A stretch of DNA of 64,000 nt. Origin: CAVOJY01 sp963696405. Lineage in GTDB: Bacteria > Chloroflexota > Limnocylindria > Limnocylindrales > CSP1-4. Below, one piece after another: positions 33,909 through 42,683 of the stretch. The translations under genes were made by a program, and so were the position numbers. Every line of letters starts with the position of its first letter. Position 1 is the first letter of the stretch. The stretch covers positions 124,001-188,000 of the forward strand of contig CAVOJY010000007.1 in assembly GCA_963696405.1 (NCBI GenBank). The letters run 5' to 3'. The notes under the pieces are model-generated. The model saw only the letters and a program-made list of their open reading frames with translations. It did no database searches and was not told where the DNA came from.

Positions 33909-35641
33909 CGGACGAGGCGACCGCCCTCCGGACGCCGTCTCCGCAGCGTTCCTCCCCGCCTCCCCCGGTTTCCTCCGGGCCGTTCGGCGTCCTCTCGAAC
34001 CGGCGGTTCCTGTCACTCTGGCTGGCGCAGGTCTCGTCCCAGGTCGGCGGAAACATGGTCCTCTACGGCCTGACCATCCTCGTCTTCGGCGAGACCGGCT
34101 CGAGCTCGGCCGTCAGCCTCCTCATCCTCACGTTCCTGGTGCCGTCGGTCCTCTTCAGCGTGCTGGCCGGCGTCTACGTGGACCGTTTCGATCGTCGCAT
34201 CATCCTCATCGCCACGAACGTGCTGCGAGGCGCTGCGTTCATCGCGATGGCGCTCGTCAGTGACCAGATCGTCGTCGTCTACGCGCTCAACGTCTTCCAG
34301 TCGACCGTGACGGCGTTCTTCGCTCCGGCGGAGCTGGCGATGATCCCCGTCGTTGTGGAGCGAGAGCGGCTTCTCCAGGCGACCGGTCTCTTCAACCTGA
34401 CGATGAACGCAGCGTTCGCGCTCGGGTTCGCCCTCCTCGGGCCGCTCGTCACGAACCTGCTGGGCCCGGAAGTGCTCCTCTTCGTGGTCGCGGTCACCTA
34501 TCTCGTCGCGGCGGGGCTGTGTGTGACGCTCCCGAAGGCTCCTGCTGCGCAGCTCACCGCGGCCGCGAAGACCGCTGCGGGCGGCGCCCGGCAGGCGATG
34601 GCCACCCTCACTGCGCAGCTTCGCGAGGGGCTCGTCTATGTTCGCGCCAACCCGCAGATCTACTGGCCGCTCGCCTACCTGGCCATCACCGCGTCGCTCG
34701 TCGGTGTGCTCGGCGCCCTTGGTCCCGCCTACGCGACAGCCGTCCTCGGCCTGACGGAGAGCGACTTCGTCGTCGTGGTGATCCCCATGGCGGCCGGCAT
34801 CGTGACCGGGGTCCTCGTCCTCAACGCGTACGGGCGATTCCTTCCACGACGGCGGGTCATCGAGGGCGGCCTCGTCGCCCTTGCCGTGCTCATCGCCGTC
34901 CTCTCCGGGTCCGGCCCGATCGCCCGGTTCCTCGCGGGTCATCCCCGACTCGGCGGCGTGGACGTCGGGAGCGTCGTCTCGCTCCTCGCGGTGGTCATCG
35001 TGATCGCCTTTCTCGCCGGCATCGCCTATGCCTTCGTGGCGATCCCTGCCCAGGCCCAGCTCCAGGAGGAGCTGGACGAGGATGTCCGGGGACGCGTGTT
35101 CGGCGTGCTCAACACGCTGGTGAGCATCGCAAGCTTCTTGCCGATCCTCGTCGTGGGTCCCATCTCCGACGCGCTCGGCCCCTCCGCGGTGCTGCTGGCC
35201 ACGGCGTTCGTGCTGTTGGCAGCGGGCGTCGGGTCCATCCTCCTCGTCCACCCCGCCTACATGGCGTCGGCAGCCCCCGCGGCCCACGTCGCGCCCCTCG
35301 ATCCCGTCACGACGGTCGAGGAATACGAGGTCGACGTCCTCGAGCAGGGAAGAATGTGGGTGGCCGGTGAGCCGGTTGTCGCGCCCCCCGGAGCGGCCGA
35401 TCCCCCGGGAGCGGCCGATCCTCCAGGGCGGACGATCCCTCCAGGGCGGACGGCTGATGCCGCGCGTGGCGGTCGTCTTCACCGGCGGCACCATCGCCAT
35501 GCGGCACGACCCGGCCGCCGGTGGGCCGGTGCCGGTCCTGCGCGGTGCGGACATCCTGGCCCGGACCGGGGGGCTGGAGGCGATCGCGGACGTCGAGGCG
35601 GTCGACTGGGGGCTCGTGCCCGCCTCGCACCTGACACTTGA
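33905..35641 (+). CDS. MFS transporter, 3' end uncertain
   Basis: An integral membrane carrier with about twelve hydrophobic segments. Typical elements: NRRFLSLWLAQVSSQVGGNMVLYGL near the start, LAGVYVDRFDRRIILIATNVLRG between helices 2 and 3, and VRGRVFGVLNTLVSIASFLPILVVGPISD late in the protein. It resembles drug or siderophore exporters of the MFS_3 type. The last 60 residues are Arg/Gly-rich, read through imperfect 17/18-bp repeats (about 35385-35455), and overlap the asparaginase. A TGA in another frame (35455) overlaps the asparaginase ATG, so the real protein probably ends there and the repeat block holds an indel. Confidence 0.8.
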   Translation: MTDEATALRTPSPQRSSPPPPVSSGPFGVLSNRRFLSLWLAQVSSQVGGNMVLYGLTILVFGETGSSSAVSLLILTFLVPSVLFSVLAGVYVDRFDRRIILIATNVLRGAAFIAMALVSDQIVVVYALNVFQSTVTAFFAPAELAMIPVVVERERLLQATGLFNLTMNAAFALGFALLGPLVTNLLGPEVLLFVVAVTYLVAAGLCVTLPKAPAAQLTAAAKTAAGGARQAMATLTAQLREGLVYVRANPQIYWPLAYLAITASLVGVLGALGPAYATAVLGLTESDFVVVVIPMAAGIVTGVLVLNAYGRFLPRRRVIEGGLVALAVLIAVLSGSGPIARFLAGHPRLGGVDVGSVVSLLAVVIVIAFLAGIAYAFVAIPAQAQLQEELDEDVRGRVFGVLNTLVSIASFLPILVVGPISDALGPSAVLLATAFVLLAAGVGSILLVHPAYMASAAPAAHVAPLDPVTTVEEYEVDVLEQGRMWVAGEPVVAPPGAADPPGAADPPGRTIPPGRTADAARGGRLHRRHHRHAARPGRRWAGAGPARCGHPGPDRGAGGDRGRRGGRLGARARLAPDT

Positions 35642-36470
35642 CCGGGTCCTGGAGCTGGCCGCGGTCGTCCACTCGCAACTCGAGCGTTCCGGGATCGACG
35701 GGGCAGTCCTCGTCCAGGGGACCGACACGATCGAGGAGACGAGCTTCGCGCTCGAGCTCGTTCACCGGAGCGAGAAGCCGCTCGTCGTGACGGGCGCGAT
35801 GCGGAATGCCGGCGACGATGGTTACGACGGTCCCTCCAACCTCCGCGGAGCGGTCCGCTGCGCCGCGGAGCCCGCACTCCGGGCCCAGGGGGTCCTCGTC
35901 GTGATGGCGGGAGAGATCCACGCGGCCGACGCGGTGGTGAAGACGCACACCGACGCCATCGCGACGTTTCGCAGCCCCGATCTTGGCCCCCTCGGGTTCG
36001 TCACGGACGCGGCTGTCATGGACGCCGCTGTCACGGTGCTCCGCGCCCGCGGCAGGCGCCGCGTGCTGGACCGGGTGCCGGATCGTGCGGCCGAGCCGGT
36101 GGTCCTGGTCACGGCGGTGTCGGGCGGGGACGGTGAGCTGGTTCGACTGGCTGCGCGTGCCGGCGCGCGCGGTTTCGTGGTTGCCGCCACCGGTGCGGGC
36201 AACACGGCCCCGGACCTCCTCGACGCGTGCCGCGAGGTGATGAGAGATCGCTTGCCGGTGGTGCTGGCGAGCAGGTGTCCGGCTGGCGCCGCGCGTCCGC
36301 TCTACGGGTTCCCCGGCGGCGGGCGGTCGTGGGCGGCGGCCGGCGCGATCTTCGCGGGGCACCTGCACCCGCTCAAGGCGCGCGTGGCGGTCGCGCTCGG
36401 GCTGGGGGCCGGCCTCGACTGCGACGGGATCAGGGCTCTGCTCGAGGAGAGGGCCCTGTTCGAGCAATAG
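35457..36470 (+). CDS. L-asparaginase, type I-like
   Basis: A 337-residue amidohydrolase turning asparagine into aspartate and ammonia. Both catalytic threonine motifs are seen: VVFTGGTIAMRHDP at the N-terminus and LVQGTDTIEETSFALE, followed by VVTGAMRNAGDDGYDGPSNL with its conserved Arg/Asn region. No signal peptide, so cytoplasmic. The ATG is chosen because the fold begins right after it; an upstream extension in the same frame is composed of repeats. It probably overlaps the end of the transporter gene by one base. Confidence 0.88.
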   Translation: MPRVAVVFTGGTIAMRHDPAAGGPVPVLRGADILARTGGLEAIADVEAVDWGLVPASHLTLDRVLELAAVVHSQLERSGIDGAVLVQGTDTIEETSFALELVHRSEKPLVVTGAMRNAGDDGYDGPSNLRGAVRCAAEPALRAQGVLVVMAGEIHAADAVVKTHTDAIATFRSPDLGPLGFVTDAAVMDAAVTVLRARGRRRVLDRVPDRAAEPVVLVTAVSGGDGELVRLAARAGARGFVVAATGAGNTAPDLLDACREVMRDRLPVVLASRCPAGAARPLYGFPGGGRSWAAAGAIFAGHLHPLKARVAVALGLGAGLDCDGIRALLEERALFEQ

Positions 36471-36515
36471 GACGACAGGGGGCCGGGCGGCCCGAGTAGC
36501 CTGGAGGGCACGGCG

Positions 36516-37850
36516 TTGACAGACCAGATGGCTGACGCGATCCGGGGGGTCGTGGAGTCTGCTCGGCGCATGGGCGTGGAGATCGACGAGGAGGATGCAT
36601 CCCGCTGGGTCGAGGCGATGGAGGTCGAAGCGCGCGGAGGCGACCTCGTCGTGGACGTTGACACCGGGACCTACGGCCACCGCGTGTCGATGCTCGACTT
36701 CCAGCCGACCGAACTCGCCCGGTTCCGCGAGATCGGCAAGATCGTCGGGATCGACGATCGCCCGGGGACGGTCTTCACGGCCCTGGCCATATCGGGCTCG
36801 GCCGCCCAGGGGCGCATCCAGGCCTACCCGGGAGACTGCGACTACTTCGAGCGCGTCCATATCAAGGCCCCGACCCGCGAGGGCGCGTGCCGGATCGCCG
36901 CGGACGTGATCCGCGAGAAGGCGCTCTCGACGCTGCGCGGCCCCACCTACCGCCTCTGGGAGGTGAAGTTCGGGAGCTACCCGTGGGATGGCGAGCGCGA
37001 CGGCAACCCGGTCCGTCGCGGCGGACCGGTCAGCTGGAACGCGGGCGAGGTGGTGGCCGGGCAGTTCGACCTGCGCCGGGCGGACGGGTCGGCGGCCACG
37101 CTGACGTGGGAGGAGGCGAGCGCCGAGCCCGGCTGGTGCAAGCTCGACTGGATCGTCTCCGATCCGGCCCGCCACGGCCTCGCCAACGCGAGCAACATGC
37201 TCGATGTCACCTGGGAGGCTCTCGACGGCACCATCACGCCGCTCGACGGCTTCGTTGACCCCTATTTCCAGGAGGTCTACCTCGAGCCGGAGTCACTGCC
37301 CCTGTTCGAGCAGCTGATCAAGGGGCTGCGGGCGGACGCCGTGGACGAGTACGTCCGCCAGCTCGAGCACGAGGTCCACAAGTACGTCGTCGACACGCCG
37401 AGCTACGGCAAGGCGGCCAGGCGCATGTACAACATCTTCCGGCTCACCGGCCGCTACGCGGACGCCGCATACCTGCGGGAGCTGTTCGATGAGCCCGCCA
37501 CGGCGCTCTACCAGCTGGCCGCGCTCGTCCGCACCGTCGACGAGGCGGCTGCACCCGGCGGCGACTTCGACACCGAGACGCTCGTCCGGCAGGTCGACCA
37601 GCTCATCATGGCCGCGATCGCCGGCCTCGAGGGAACAGCGGAATCGCAGGTCGTCACGCACCTGCTCCACGTCCGCGACTGCGTGTCGCGGTTCGGCCAG
37701 GGTGTCGACCGCGCGGCGGACGTGCGAGAGGTGGCGTCGGAAGCCCTCGCCGCGGTGAACACTTTCTTCCTGGACCGCCTGAACGCGGTCGAATCGATCC
37801 GCGCGTACCTCGATGCCATCCGGGCGGGGGAGGGGACGAGCCCGGCCTGA
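36516..37850 (+). CDS. Uncharacterised protein with a nucleotidyltransferase-fold signature
   Basis: Not a family I recognise; 444 residues, no signal or membrane helix. Residues 94-110 read GSAAQGRIQAYPGDCDY, matching the hG[GS]-x(9-13)-[DE]h[DE]h signature of the polymerase-beta nucleotidyltransferase fold (Gly94, Ser95, Asp107, Asp109). A third carboxylate could be Asp211 in CKLDWIVSD. The C-terminal half is helical, with EYVRQLEHEVHKYVV and NIFRLTGRYADAAYLREL. TTG start with GGAGGG seven bases before it; an ATG follows at 36528. It lies between asparaginase and the convergent transketolase operon. Transferase activity is inference. Confidence 0.6.
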   Translation: MTDQMADAIRGVVESARRMGVEIDEEDASRWVEAMEVEARGGDLVVDVDTGTYGHRVSMLDFQPTELARFREIGKIVGIDDRPGTVFTALAISGSAAQGRIQAYPGDCDYFERVHIKAPTREGACRIAADVIREKALSTLRGPTYRLWEVKFGSYPWDGERDGNPVRRGGPVSWNAGEVVAGQFDLRRADGSAATLTWEEASAEPGWCKLDWIVSDPARHGLANASNMLDVTWEALDGTITPLDGFVDPYFQEVYLEPESLPLFEQLIKGLRADAVDEYVRQLEHEVHKYVVDTPSYGKAARRMYNIFRLTGRYADAAYLRELFDEPATALYQLAALVRTVDEAAAPGGDFDTETLVRQVDQLIMAAIAGLEGTAESQVVTHLLHVRDCVSRFGQGVDRAADVREVASEALAAVNTFFLDRLNAVESIRAYLDAIRAGEGTSPA

Positions 37851-37872
37851 GGTCCGCCCCCGCCGCTCGCCC

Positions 37873-38847
37873 TTACGCCGCTCCCCGCACCAGCTCCTCG
37901 GCCATGGACACCACGTCGTCGGAGGTCATCCTGTAGCGCCACAGGAGGTCGTTCACGTGCCCCGTGTGGATGAAGTCCTCGGGGTCGGAGCCGATGGCCC
38001 CCACGCGCTTCCCGATGCCCCGGGAAACCAGGGCCTCGGCCACGAGCGAGTGGAGACCGCCTGAAGTGCAGTGGTTCTCGAGCGTGATGAGGCAGCCCAC
38101 CTTCCCGGCCTGGTCGTAGAGGAGGTCGCGGTCGAAGGGCTTGAGGGAGGGGTGGTGGTCGATCCGCACGCCGATGCCCAGCTTGCGGAGCTTCTCGGCG
38201 GCAAGGCGCGCGGTCTGGATCATGAAGCCGGTGGTGACCAGGCCCACGTCGGCCCCCTCGTCGAGCGCCGTCACGCCCTTTCCGAGACGGAACTGGTAGC
38301 CGTCGGGGAGCTCGTTCTCTTCGACCTCGCAGCGCACGATGCGCAGGTAGAAGGGGCCGGGGGTCTCGGCGGCGACCCGCAGGACCTGGCGCATCTCGAG
38401 GTTGCAGCCGGGCTCGATCACCCGCAGGTTGGGGACCCGCAGGAGCACCCCCAGCTCCTTGTCGCTCTGGTGGGTGGCCCCCGCCTTGCCGGTGAACAGA
38501 CCCACGTACGCACCGATGACCTTCACGTTGAGGTCGCTGTAGGCCACCGTCACGTAGAGCTGGTCGAGGAAGCGGCGGCTGAATGCGTCGAAGGTGCAGG
38601 GAAAGGGGATGTAGCCCTCCTGGGAGAGCCCCGCCGCCATGCTGATGAGGTTCTGCTCGGCGATGCCCGACTTCACCAGCTTCGCGGGGTGGTAGTGCTC
38701 GAAGATGTGGAGGCCGGTGGAGCTGCGCAGGTCGGCATCGAGGGCGATGATCTTGGGGTACTCCGCCGCCAGGTCGGCGAGGGCGTAGCCCAGCTCGTAG
38801 CGCATCTCCTTGTTCGTGGCGCGGTCGGGCAGGATGAACTGGGCCAT
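37873..38847 (-). CDS. Transketolase, C-terminal (pyrimidine-binding) subunit
   Basis: The second half of a split transketolase, 324 residues. It has the pyrimidine domain (NKEMRYELGYALADLAAEYPKIIALDADLRSS, then VKSGIAEQNLISMAAGLSQEGYIPFPCTFDAFSRR with the Glu that activates thiamine diphosphate) and the C-terminal domain (DVGLVTTGFMIQTARLAAEKL, SLKPFD). ATG with GGGAGG before it, 16 bases after the N-terminal subunit gene. The two halves would assemble as a heterotetramer; exact sugar substrates unknown. Confidence 0.9.
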   Translation of the reverse strand: MAQFILPDRATNKEMRYELGYALADLAAEYPKIIALDADLRSSTGLHIFEHYHPAKLVKSGIAEQNLISMAAGLSQEGYIPFPCTFDAFSRRFLDQLYVTVAYSDLNVKVIGAYVGLFTGKAGATHQSDKELGVLLRVPNLRVIEPGCNLEMRQVLRVAAETPGPFYLRIVRCEVEENELPDGYQFRLGKGVTALDEGADVGLVTTGFMIQTARLAAEKLRKLGIGVRIDHHPSLKPFDRDLLYDQAGKVGCLITLENHCTSGGLHSLVAEALVSRGIGKRVGAIGSDPEDFIHTGHVNDLLWRYRMTSDDVVSMAEELVRGAA

Positions 38848-38863
38848 CGCGTCGTTCTCCTCC

Positions 38864-39936
38864 CTACTGCTGGCGGTCGGTGATCGTGTCGGGGCTCTCG
38901 TGGAGCGGGGGCACGATCTCGATGGCCGCGGTGAGGGCTGCGGGGAAGGCCTCGGGGATCCCCAGGCGCCGCCCGTCCTGCTCCCAGATCTCGCGGATCC
39001 AGAGGCCCGCCGCCTCCGCGTTGCGGGGGGCCGAGGTGTGCCAGTTGGGGTTGTACTGCGCCTCGCGGACCTTCTTGCCCTTCACCGAGTTGAGGATGAC
39101 CGCCGTGGGCTTGCCGTGGCGCTGGGAGGAGAGGCGGGTGAAGAGGTCGATCAGCTCGGAGACGTCGTGCGCGTTCTGCGTCTCGCGGACGTCGAGGTTG
39201 AAGGCGCGCAGCTTGTCGGCCAAGGGTTCGAGGCTCATGTCCTGGGCTATGAAGCCCTTGGCCTCGACCTTGTTGTAGTCGATGACGAAGACGAGGTTGT
39301 CGAGCTTGTAGTGGCCGGCTGCCATGAAGGCCTCCCACACCGAGCCCTCGTTGCACTCGCCGTCGCCGAGGAGGGCGTAGACCATGCGGTCGCCGTGGTC
39401 GGGGCCGTTGAAGCGCAGGCCGAGGGCCCGCCCCACCGCCACCCCGGGGATCTGCCCCAGGGAGCCGCCGCTGACCTCGATGCCCGGGGTCACCTTGGAG
39501 TCGGGGTGCGACTCGAGGCCCGAGTCCCAGGAGCCGTAGCCCTTGAGCCGCGCGACCGGGAAGTAGCCGAAGAGGGCAAGGACGGTGTAGACCGCCGGGC
39601 AGGAATGGGCCTTGCTGAGGTAGAAGACGTCGCGCATGGGCCAGTCCGGGTGGGCCGGGTCGAAGCGGAGCACGTAGTTGAAGAGGACCGCCAGGAACTC
39701 CGCCTCGGAGAAGCTGCCGCCCGGGTGCCCCAGGGCGCCGCAGGTCATCTCCCAGGTGGTGTAGCTGCGGATGAGGTAGGCCAGCGTCTCGGTGTTGCGC
39801 AGCAGCTCGGGGTACTCGGCGTGGAAGGGCAGGCAGTCGACGCGCCCGAGCGTGTCGGAGCGGAACGGTGTCCAGAACCGGGACGCGTCGAGGGGGTCGA
39901 AGGGCAGGGTCGGGCCGCCATGGCGACGTCAGCCAT
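38864..39936 (-). CDS. Transketolase, N-terminal (TPP-binding) subunit, frame broken near its 5' end
   Basis: The diphosphate-binding half. Recognisable: MTCGALGHPGGSFSEAEFL, DVFYLSKAHSCPAVY, SGGSLGQIPGVAVGRALGLR, the thiamine diphosphate motif YALLGDGECNEGSVWEAFMAAGHYKLDNLVFVIDYN, and HTSAPRN. The frame is open upstream of the internal ATG at 39748 for about 55 conserved-looking residues (FDPLDASRFWTPF to AYLIRSYTTWE) but meets no start there. An ATG at 39936, eight bases after the aminotransferase stop, is in the neighbouring frame (MADVAMAARP), so one base seems lost near 39905-39915. If the frame is real, translation would start at 39748 and lack this region. Confidence 0.82.
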
Positions 39937-39944
39937 GGTCCCGG

Positions 39945-40877
39945 CTACTTCCAGGCCTCCGGGAAGACCTGGGTGCCGTGGCGGCCCGACTGCAGCCAGT
40001 CGAGGTACTGCTCCTGGAAGGCCATGGTGCGCTTCCCGGGCTTCCCGTCGCCGATGGGCCAGCCGTCGATGTTGGTGACCGGGGCGATGCCGGCCACCGT
40101 GTTGGTCATCATGACCTCGTCGGCGCTGGTGAAGTCGAAGACGGTGTAGAAGCCGGTCTCCACGTCCATGCCGGCGTCGCGGGCCATCTCCATGACCGCA
40201 CCGCGGGTGATGCCCACCAGGATCCCCCGCGACGGGGTGAAGAGGGTGTTGCCCTTGATGGCCGAGATGTTGAAGCCGGGGCACTCGCAGGCGTAGCCGC
40301 GGTCGTCGAGGAACATGCCCTCGTCGTAGCCGGCGTCCCAGGCCTCCAGCTTGCCCAGCACGTTGTTGAGGTAGTTGAGGCTCTTGATCTGGGGCTCCAG
40401 GCCCTCGTGGGAGAGCTTGCGCAGGGCGAGCACCTTGATGCGGATCCCGGCATCGAGCTTCTCCGGGGTGACCTCGTACTGGGTGGGCCGCGCGTAGATG
40501 ACCACGCTCGCCTCACCGCACTTGCGGGGGTCGATGACCGGGTGCGGGCTGATGCCCCGCGTGACGAGGACCTTGATGTAGAAGTCGACGAGGGAGTTGC
40601 GGTAGACGGTCTCGATGATCTTCTCCCGCATCTCCGCCTTGGGCATCTTCAGGTTGCGGATCTTGAGGCCCTCCACCGAGCGGTAGAGCCGGTCGAGGTG
40701 GGCGTCGAGCTGGTAGATGAAGCCGTTGCGGCCGCACCAGGCGTCGAAGCAGCCGTCGCCGTACATGAGACCGTGATCGAGAGAGGAGATGGTGGCCCGG
40801 CTGTCGGGCAGGAACTCGCCGTTGATGTAGATGATCAGCTCGTCCGGTGCCGGGGGCATCAGTTCCTTGACCAGCAT
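39945..40877 (-). CDS. Class IV PLP-dependent aminotransferase
   Basis: A fold-type IV aminotransferase (branched-chain or D-amino-acid transaminase, or aminodeoxychorismate lyase-like), about 310 residues. Typical: IIYINGEFLPDSRATISSLDHGLMYGDGCFD, the PLP lysine in PQIKSLNYLNNVLGKLEA, DEGMFLDDRGYACECPGFNI and TRGAVMEMARDAGMDVE. The start at 40877 (MLVKEL) is preferred since AAGGGAGA lies before it; an ATG six codons upstream is possible. First gene of a three-gene operon with the split transketolase, suggesting that a keto product of one enzyme is used by the other. Substrate not known. Confidence 0.85.
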   Translation of the reverse strand: MLVKELMPPAPDELIIYINGEFLPDSRATISSLDHGLMYGDGCFDAWCGRNGFIYQLDAHLDRLYRSVEGLKIRNLKMPKAEMREKIIETVYRNSLVDFYIKVLVTRGISPHPVIDPRKCGEASVVIYARPTQYEVTPEKLDAGIRIKVLALRKLSHEGLEPQIKSLNYLNNVLGKLEAWDAGYDEGMFLDDRGYACECPGFNISAIKGNTLFTPSRGILVGITRGAVMEMARDAGMDVETGFYTVFDFTSADEVMMTNTVAGIAPVTNIDGWPIGDGKPGKRTMAFQEQYLDWLQSGRHGTQVFPEAWK

Positions 40878-41259
40878 GTCCGTCTCCCTTCGCATCGCAT
40901 GGTCGTCCTGATGGCCGACCGGTCGACCAGAAGCTCGTGCGGCTAGGCTACCTCGCGTGCACGCGCCGAGTCAATCGGGAAACAGGTGGTGACGCCGGAC
41001 CGCGCCCGCACACGATGAGGCAATGGTGACGAAGGGGCACCAGAGGGTCCAAGGCCCGCCGTGCGACTCGGACAAGACGGTTCGAGCTGGCCGGCCCGCG
41101 CCGGGGACCGGGCCCGCGCGTGGAGCGCGGTAGGACGCGGCGGCGATGGTGTCCCTCCCCGTATGGGTAGCCGGTATCGTCGTCCGCCCGTGGAGCCGGG
41201 CCGGGTCAGGGCTACCCAAGGGCCGCTTGTCGCTGGTATACGGAGGTGGCGGGCTGCGG
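40878..41259 (+). other. Non-coding gap with a repeat copy and an inverted repeat
   Basis: No supported gene. It holds repeat copy A (41069-41095), a second degenerate repeat (41170-41201), and a 9-bp inverted repeat, TGGGTAGCC (41164-41172) with GGCTACCCA (41210-41218), that could form a hairpin. Confidence 0.5.
41069..41095 (+). repeat. Dispersed direct repeat, copy A
   Basis: 27 bases, about 23 matching the family, best kept at its end (TTCGAGCTGGCCGGC). Same orientation as copies B-D. Confidence 0.65.
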
Positions 41260-41706
41260 CTATCCGCGTGCCGCGGCTCGCTGCTCCGTGATGGTCAGCG
41301 CCGCATCGAAGCCTTGCCCCAGCCGGCGCGCCACGTACAGCGTGACAAGCCCACCGACGATCGGATACGTCACGCGTAAGGTCGACGTCCAGGTGACCTC
41401 GGTCCCGCCCTCGACCGATCGGAGGCGGATGCTGCCGCCCTCGTGCTCCATCGGTGGTCGGCTCTTCAGGATGCGATAGTCCAGCCGGGTCGGGCGCTCG
41501 AAGGCGGTGATCTCCTCGCGGAACCACGCGCTTCCGAGATCGACCTCCCGCACCGCACCGAGGCCATTCCGCTCGGCAGACCCGAGCCGAACGACCTTTG
41601 CGGAGCGGACGCCGGGGAACTGCACATAGGCCTCGTAGTCGGCCAGGACCTCGAAGACATCCTCCATAGGCGCCTTGAGGGTTCGCTGGACCCTGATCGT
41701 CCTCAT
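41260..41706 (-). CDS. SRPBCC/polyketide cyclase-like protein
   Basis: A 148-residue START-type helix-grip protein. It begins MRTIRVQRTLKAPMEDVFEVLADYEAYVQFPGV and carries LGSAERNGLGAVREVDLG, WFREEITAFERPTRLDYRI and EVTWTSTLRVTYP, the usual pattern of coenzyme Q-binding or polyketide cyclase-like members. A ligand-binding role is likely; the ligand is not evident. The internal ATG is chosen because the upstream 75 codons of the open frame are Arg-rich and non-homologous. Bounded by repeat copies A and B. Confidence 0.8.
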   Translation of the reverse strand: MRTIRVQRTLKAPMEDVFEVLADYEAYVQFPGVRSAKVVRLGSAERNGLGAVREVDLGSAWFREEITAFERPTRLDYRILKSRPPMEHEGGSIRLRSVEGGTEVTWTSTLRVTYPIVGGLVTLYVARRLGQGFDAALTITEQRAAARG

Positions 41707-42020
41707 ATGCCTGATGGTGTAGCACCGGCTCCGGCGTCCGTCGAGTGCCGTGCGGCAGCTGCGACCGTCAAGAAGGGGGGTTAGCGCGCCCGACCGGTCC
41801 GCGACAAGAGGCAACCCGGGCGCGTACAAGGCCTCGCGGCCGCCTCGCTCCGAGGGGTGTCGTCGCCTTTCGGCCATCTCACCGCCAGGACCACCTATGG
41901 CAGCCACCCAGCGGAATGACCGCAAAGTCACGCATGACCCCGACCCGGCGGCTTGAACTGGCCGGCGAGTCGGGATCGTCGTCTGCCCGCGGAGCGGGCT
42001 ATAGTGAGTCCAGCCGGCGG
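41707..42020 (+). other. Non-coding gap with repeat copy B
   Basis: About 310 bases without a supported gene. It contains repeat copy B, the second degenerate repeat (41969-41999), and a plus-strand TATAGT (42000-42005) that points into the antisense side of the next gene. Confidence 0.45.
41940..41966 (+). repeat. Dispersed direct repeat, copy B
   Basis: 27 bases beginning CCGACCCGGCGG and ending GAACTGGCCGGC; two differences from copy C. Confidence 0.75.
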
Positions 42021-42509
42021 TCAGGCCTGCGGCGCGGTTTCCGCTCTGGTTCGCTCGTACTCCGCCCGGTCGAGGATGCGCCAGGCTGCCAGACCGATCG
42101 CCAGGACGCCCCGCGACGGCAACGGGATCTGGCCCATCCGCGGATTCTCCCGGAGGTGAGCTGGCCGTCCCAGGTCAACCCCGTCGAGGACCGCCTTCGA
42201 TCGCTCGATGAAGAACATCCGCTGCGGCATCAGGGTTCCAGTGTGGCCGCTCGGCATCGCGCCCGACAGGCGCATGTCGCCCATCCCGAGAGCGCGACCC
42301 AGCAGTTCCCGAGAGCGCACCAGCGGCCGGGGGCGCCAGGTCGAGACGGGCAGGGCGGCGCTGATCGGGTTGAGGATCCGGAGCGCCGGCGTCTCGGTGG
42401 CCGTGAGCGTCCACTCGAGGGACGGGGCGTCCATCACCACCCGAAGGGATCGGGCGCTCGCCCAGGCCCCTGCGATGGGGTATGGATCGCGCGTCGACGC
42501 CTCCCGCAT
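42021..42509 (-). CDS. Hypothetical protein
   Basis: Not recognised. 162 residues with codon usage like real genes here. The readable core runs SLEWTLTATETPALRILNP, then SRELLGRALGMGDMRLSG, MPSGHTGTLMPQRMFFIERSK and ENPRMGQIPLPSRGVLAIG. No cysteine-rich, membrane or signal features. The first ATG is used; another lies 25 codons on. It stands alone between repeat copies B and C. Confidence 0.5.
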   Translation of the reverse strand: MREASTRDPYPIAGAWASARSLRVVMDAPSLEWTLTATETPALRILNPISAALPVSTWRPRPLVRSRELLGRALGMGDMRLSGAMPSGHTGTLMPQRMFFIERSKAVLDGVDLGRPAHLRENPRMGQIPLPSRGVLAIGLAAWRILDRAEYERTRAETAPQA

Positions 42510-42549
42510 GCGGCCGGTATAGCGCAGCCGCCGCAGGAATCAAGATGCC

Positions 42550-42576
42550 CCGACACGGCGGCTTGAGCTGGCCGGC
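42550..42576 (+). repeat. Dispersed direct repeat, copy C
   Basis: 27 bases beginning CCGACACGGCGG and ending GAGCTGGCCGGC, the form closest to the consensus. Confidence 0.8.
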
Positions 42577-42683
42577 CGCCCCCTTGCGTGTCGAGATAGC
42601 GCAGATCCTGCGAGCTGGTGCATGGAGGTATGCTCGGCCAGGAGGCCGCAAGGCCGGTCTGCAGATCGTGGGCGACACGTGGG

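Noticed and set aside
42000..42005. TATAGT as a plus-strand promoter.
   Set aside because: It would transcribe only the antisense side of the 42021-42509 gene; no plus-strand gene fits before 42684.
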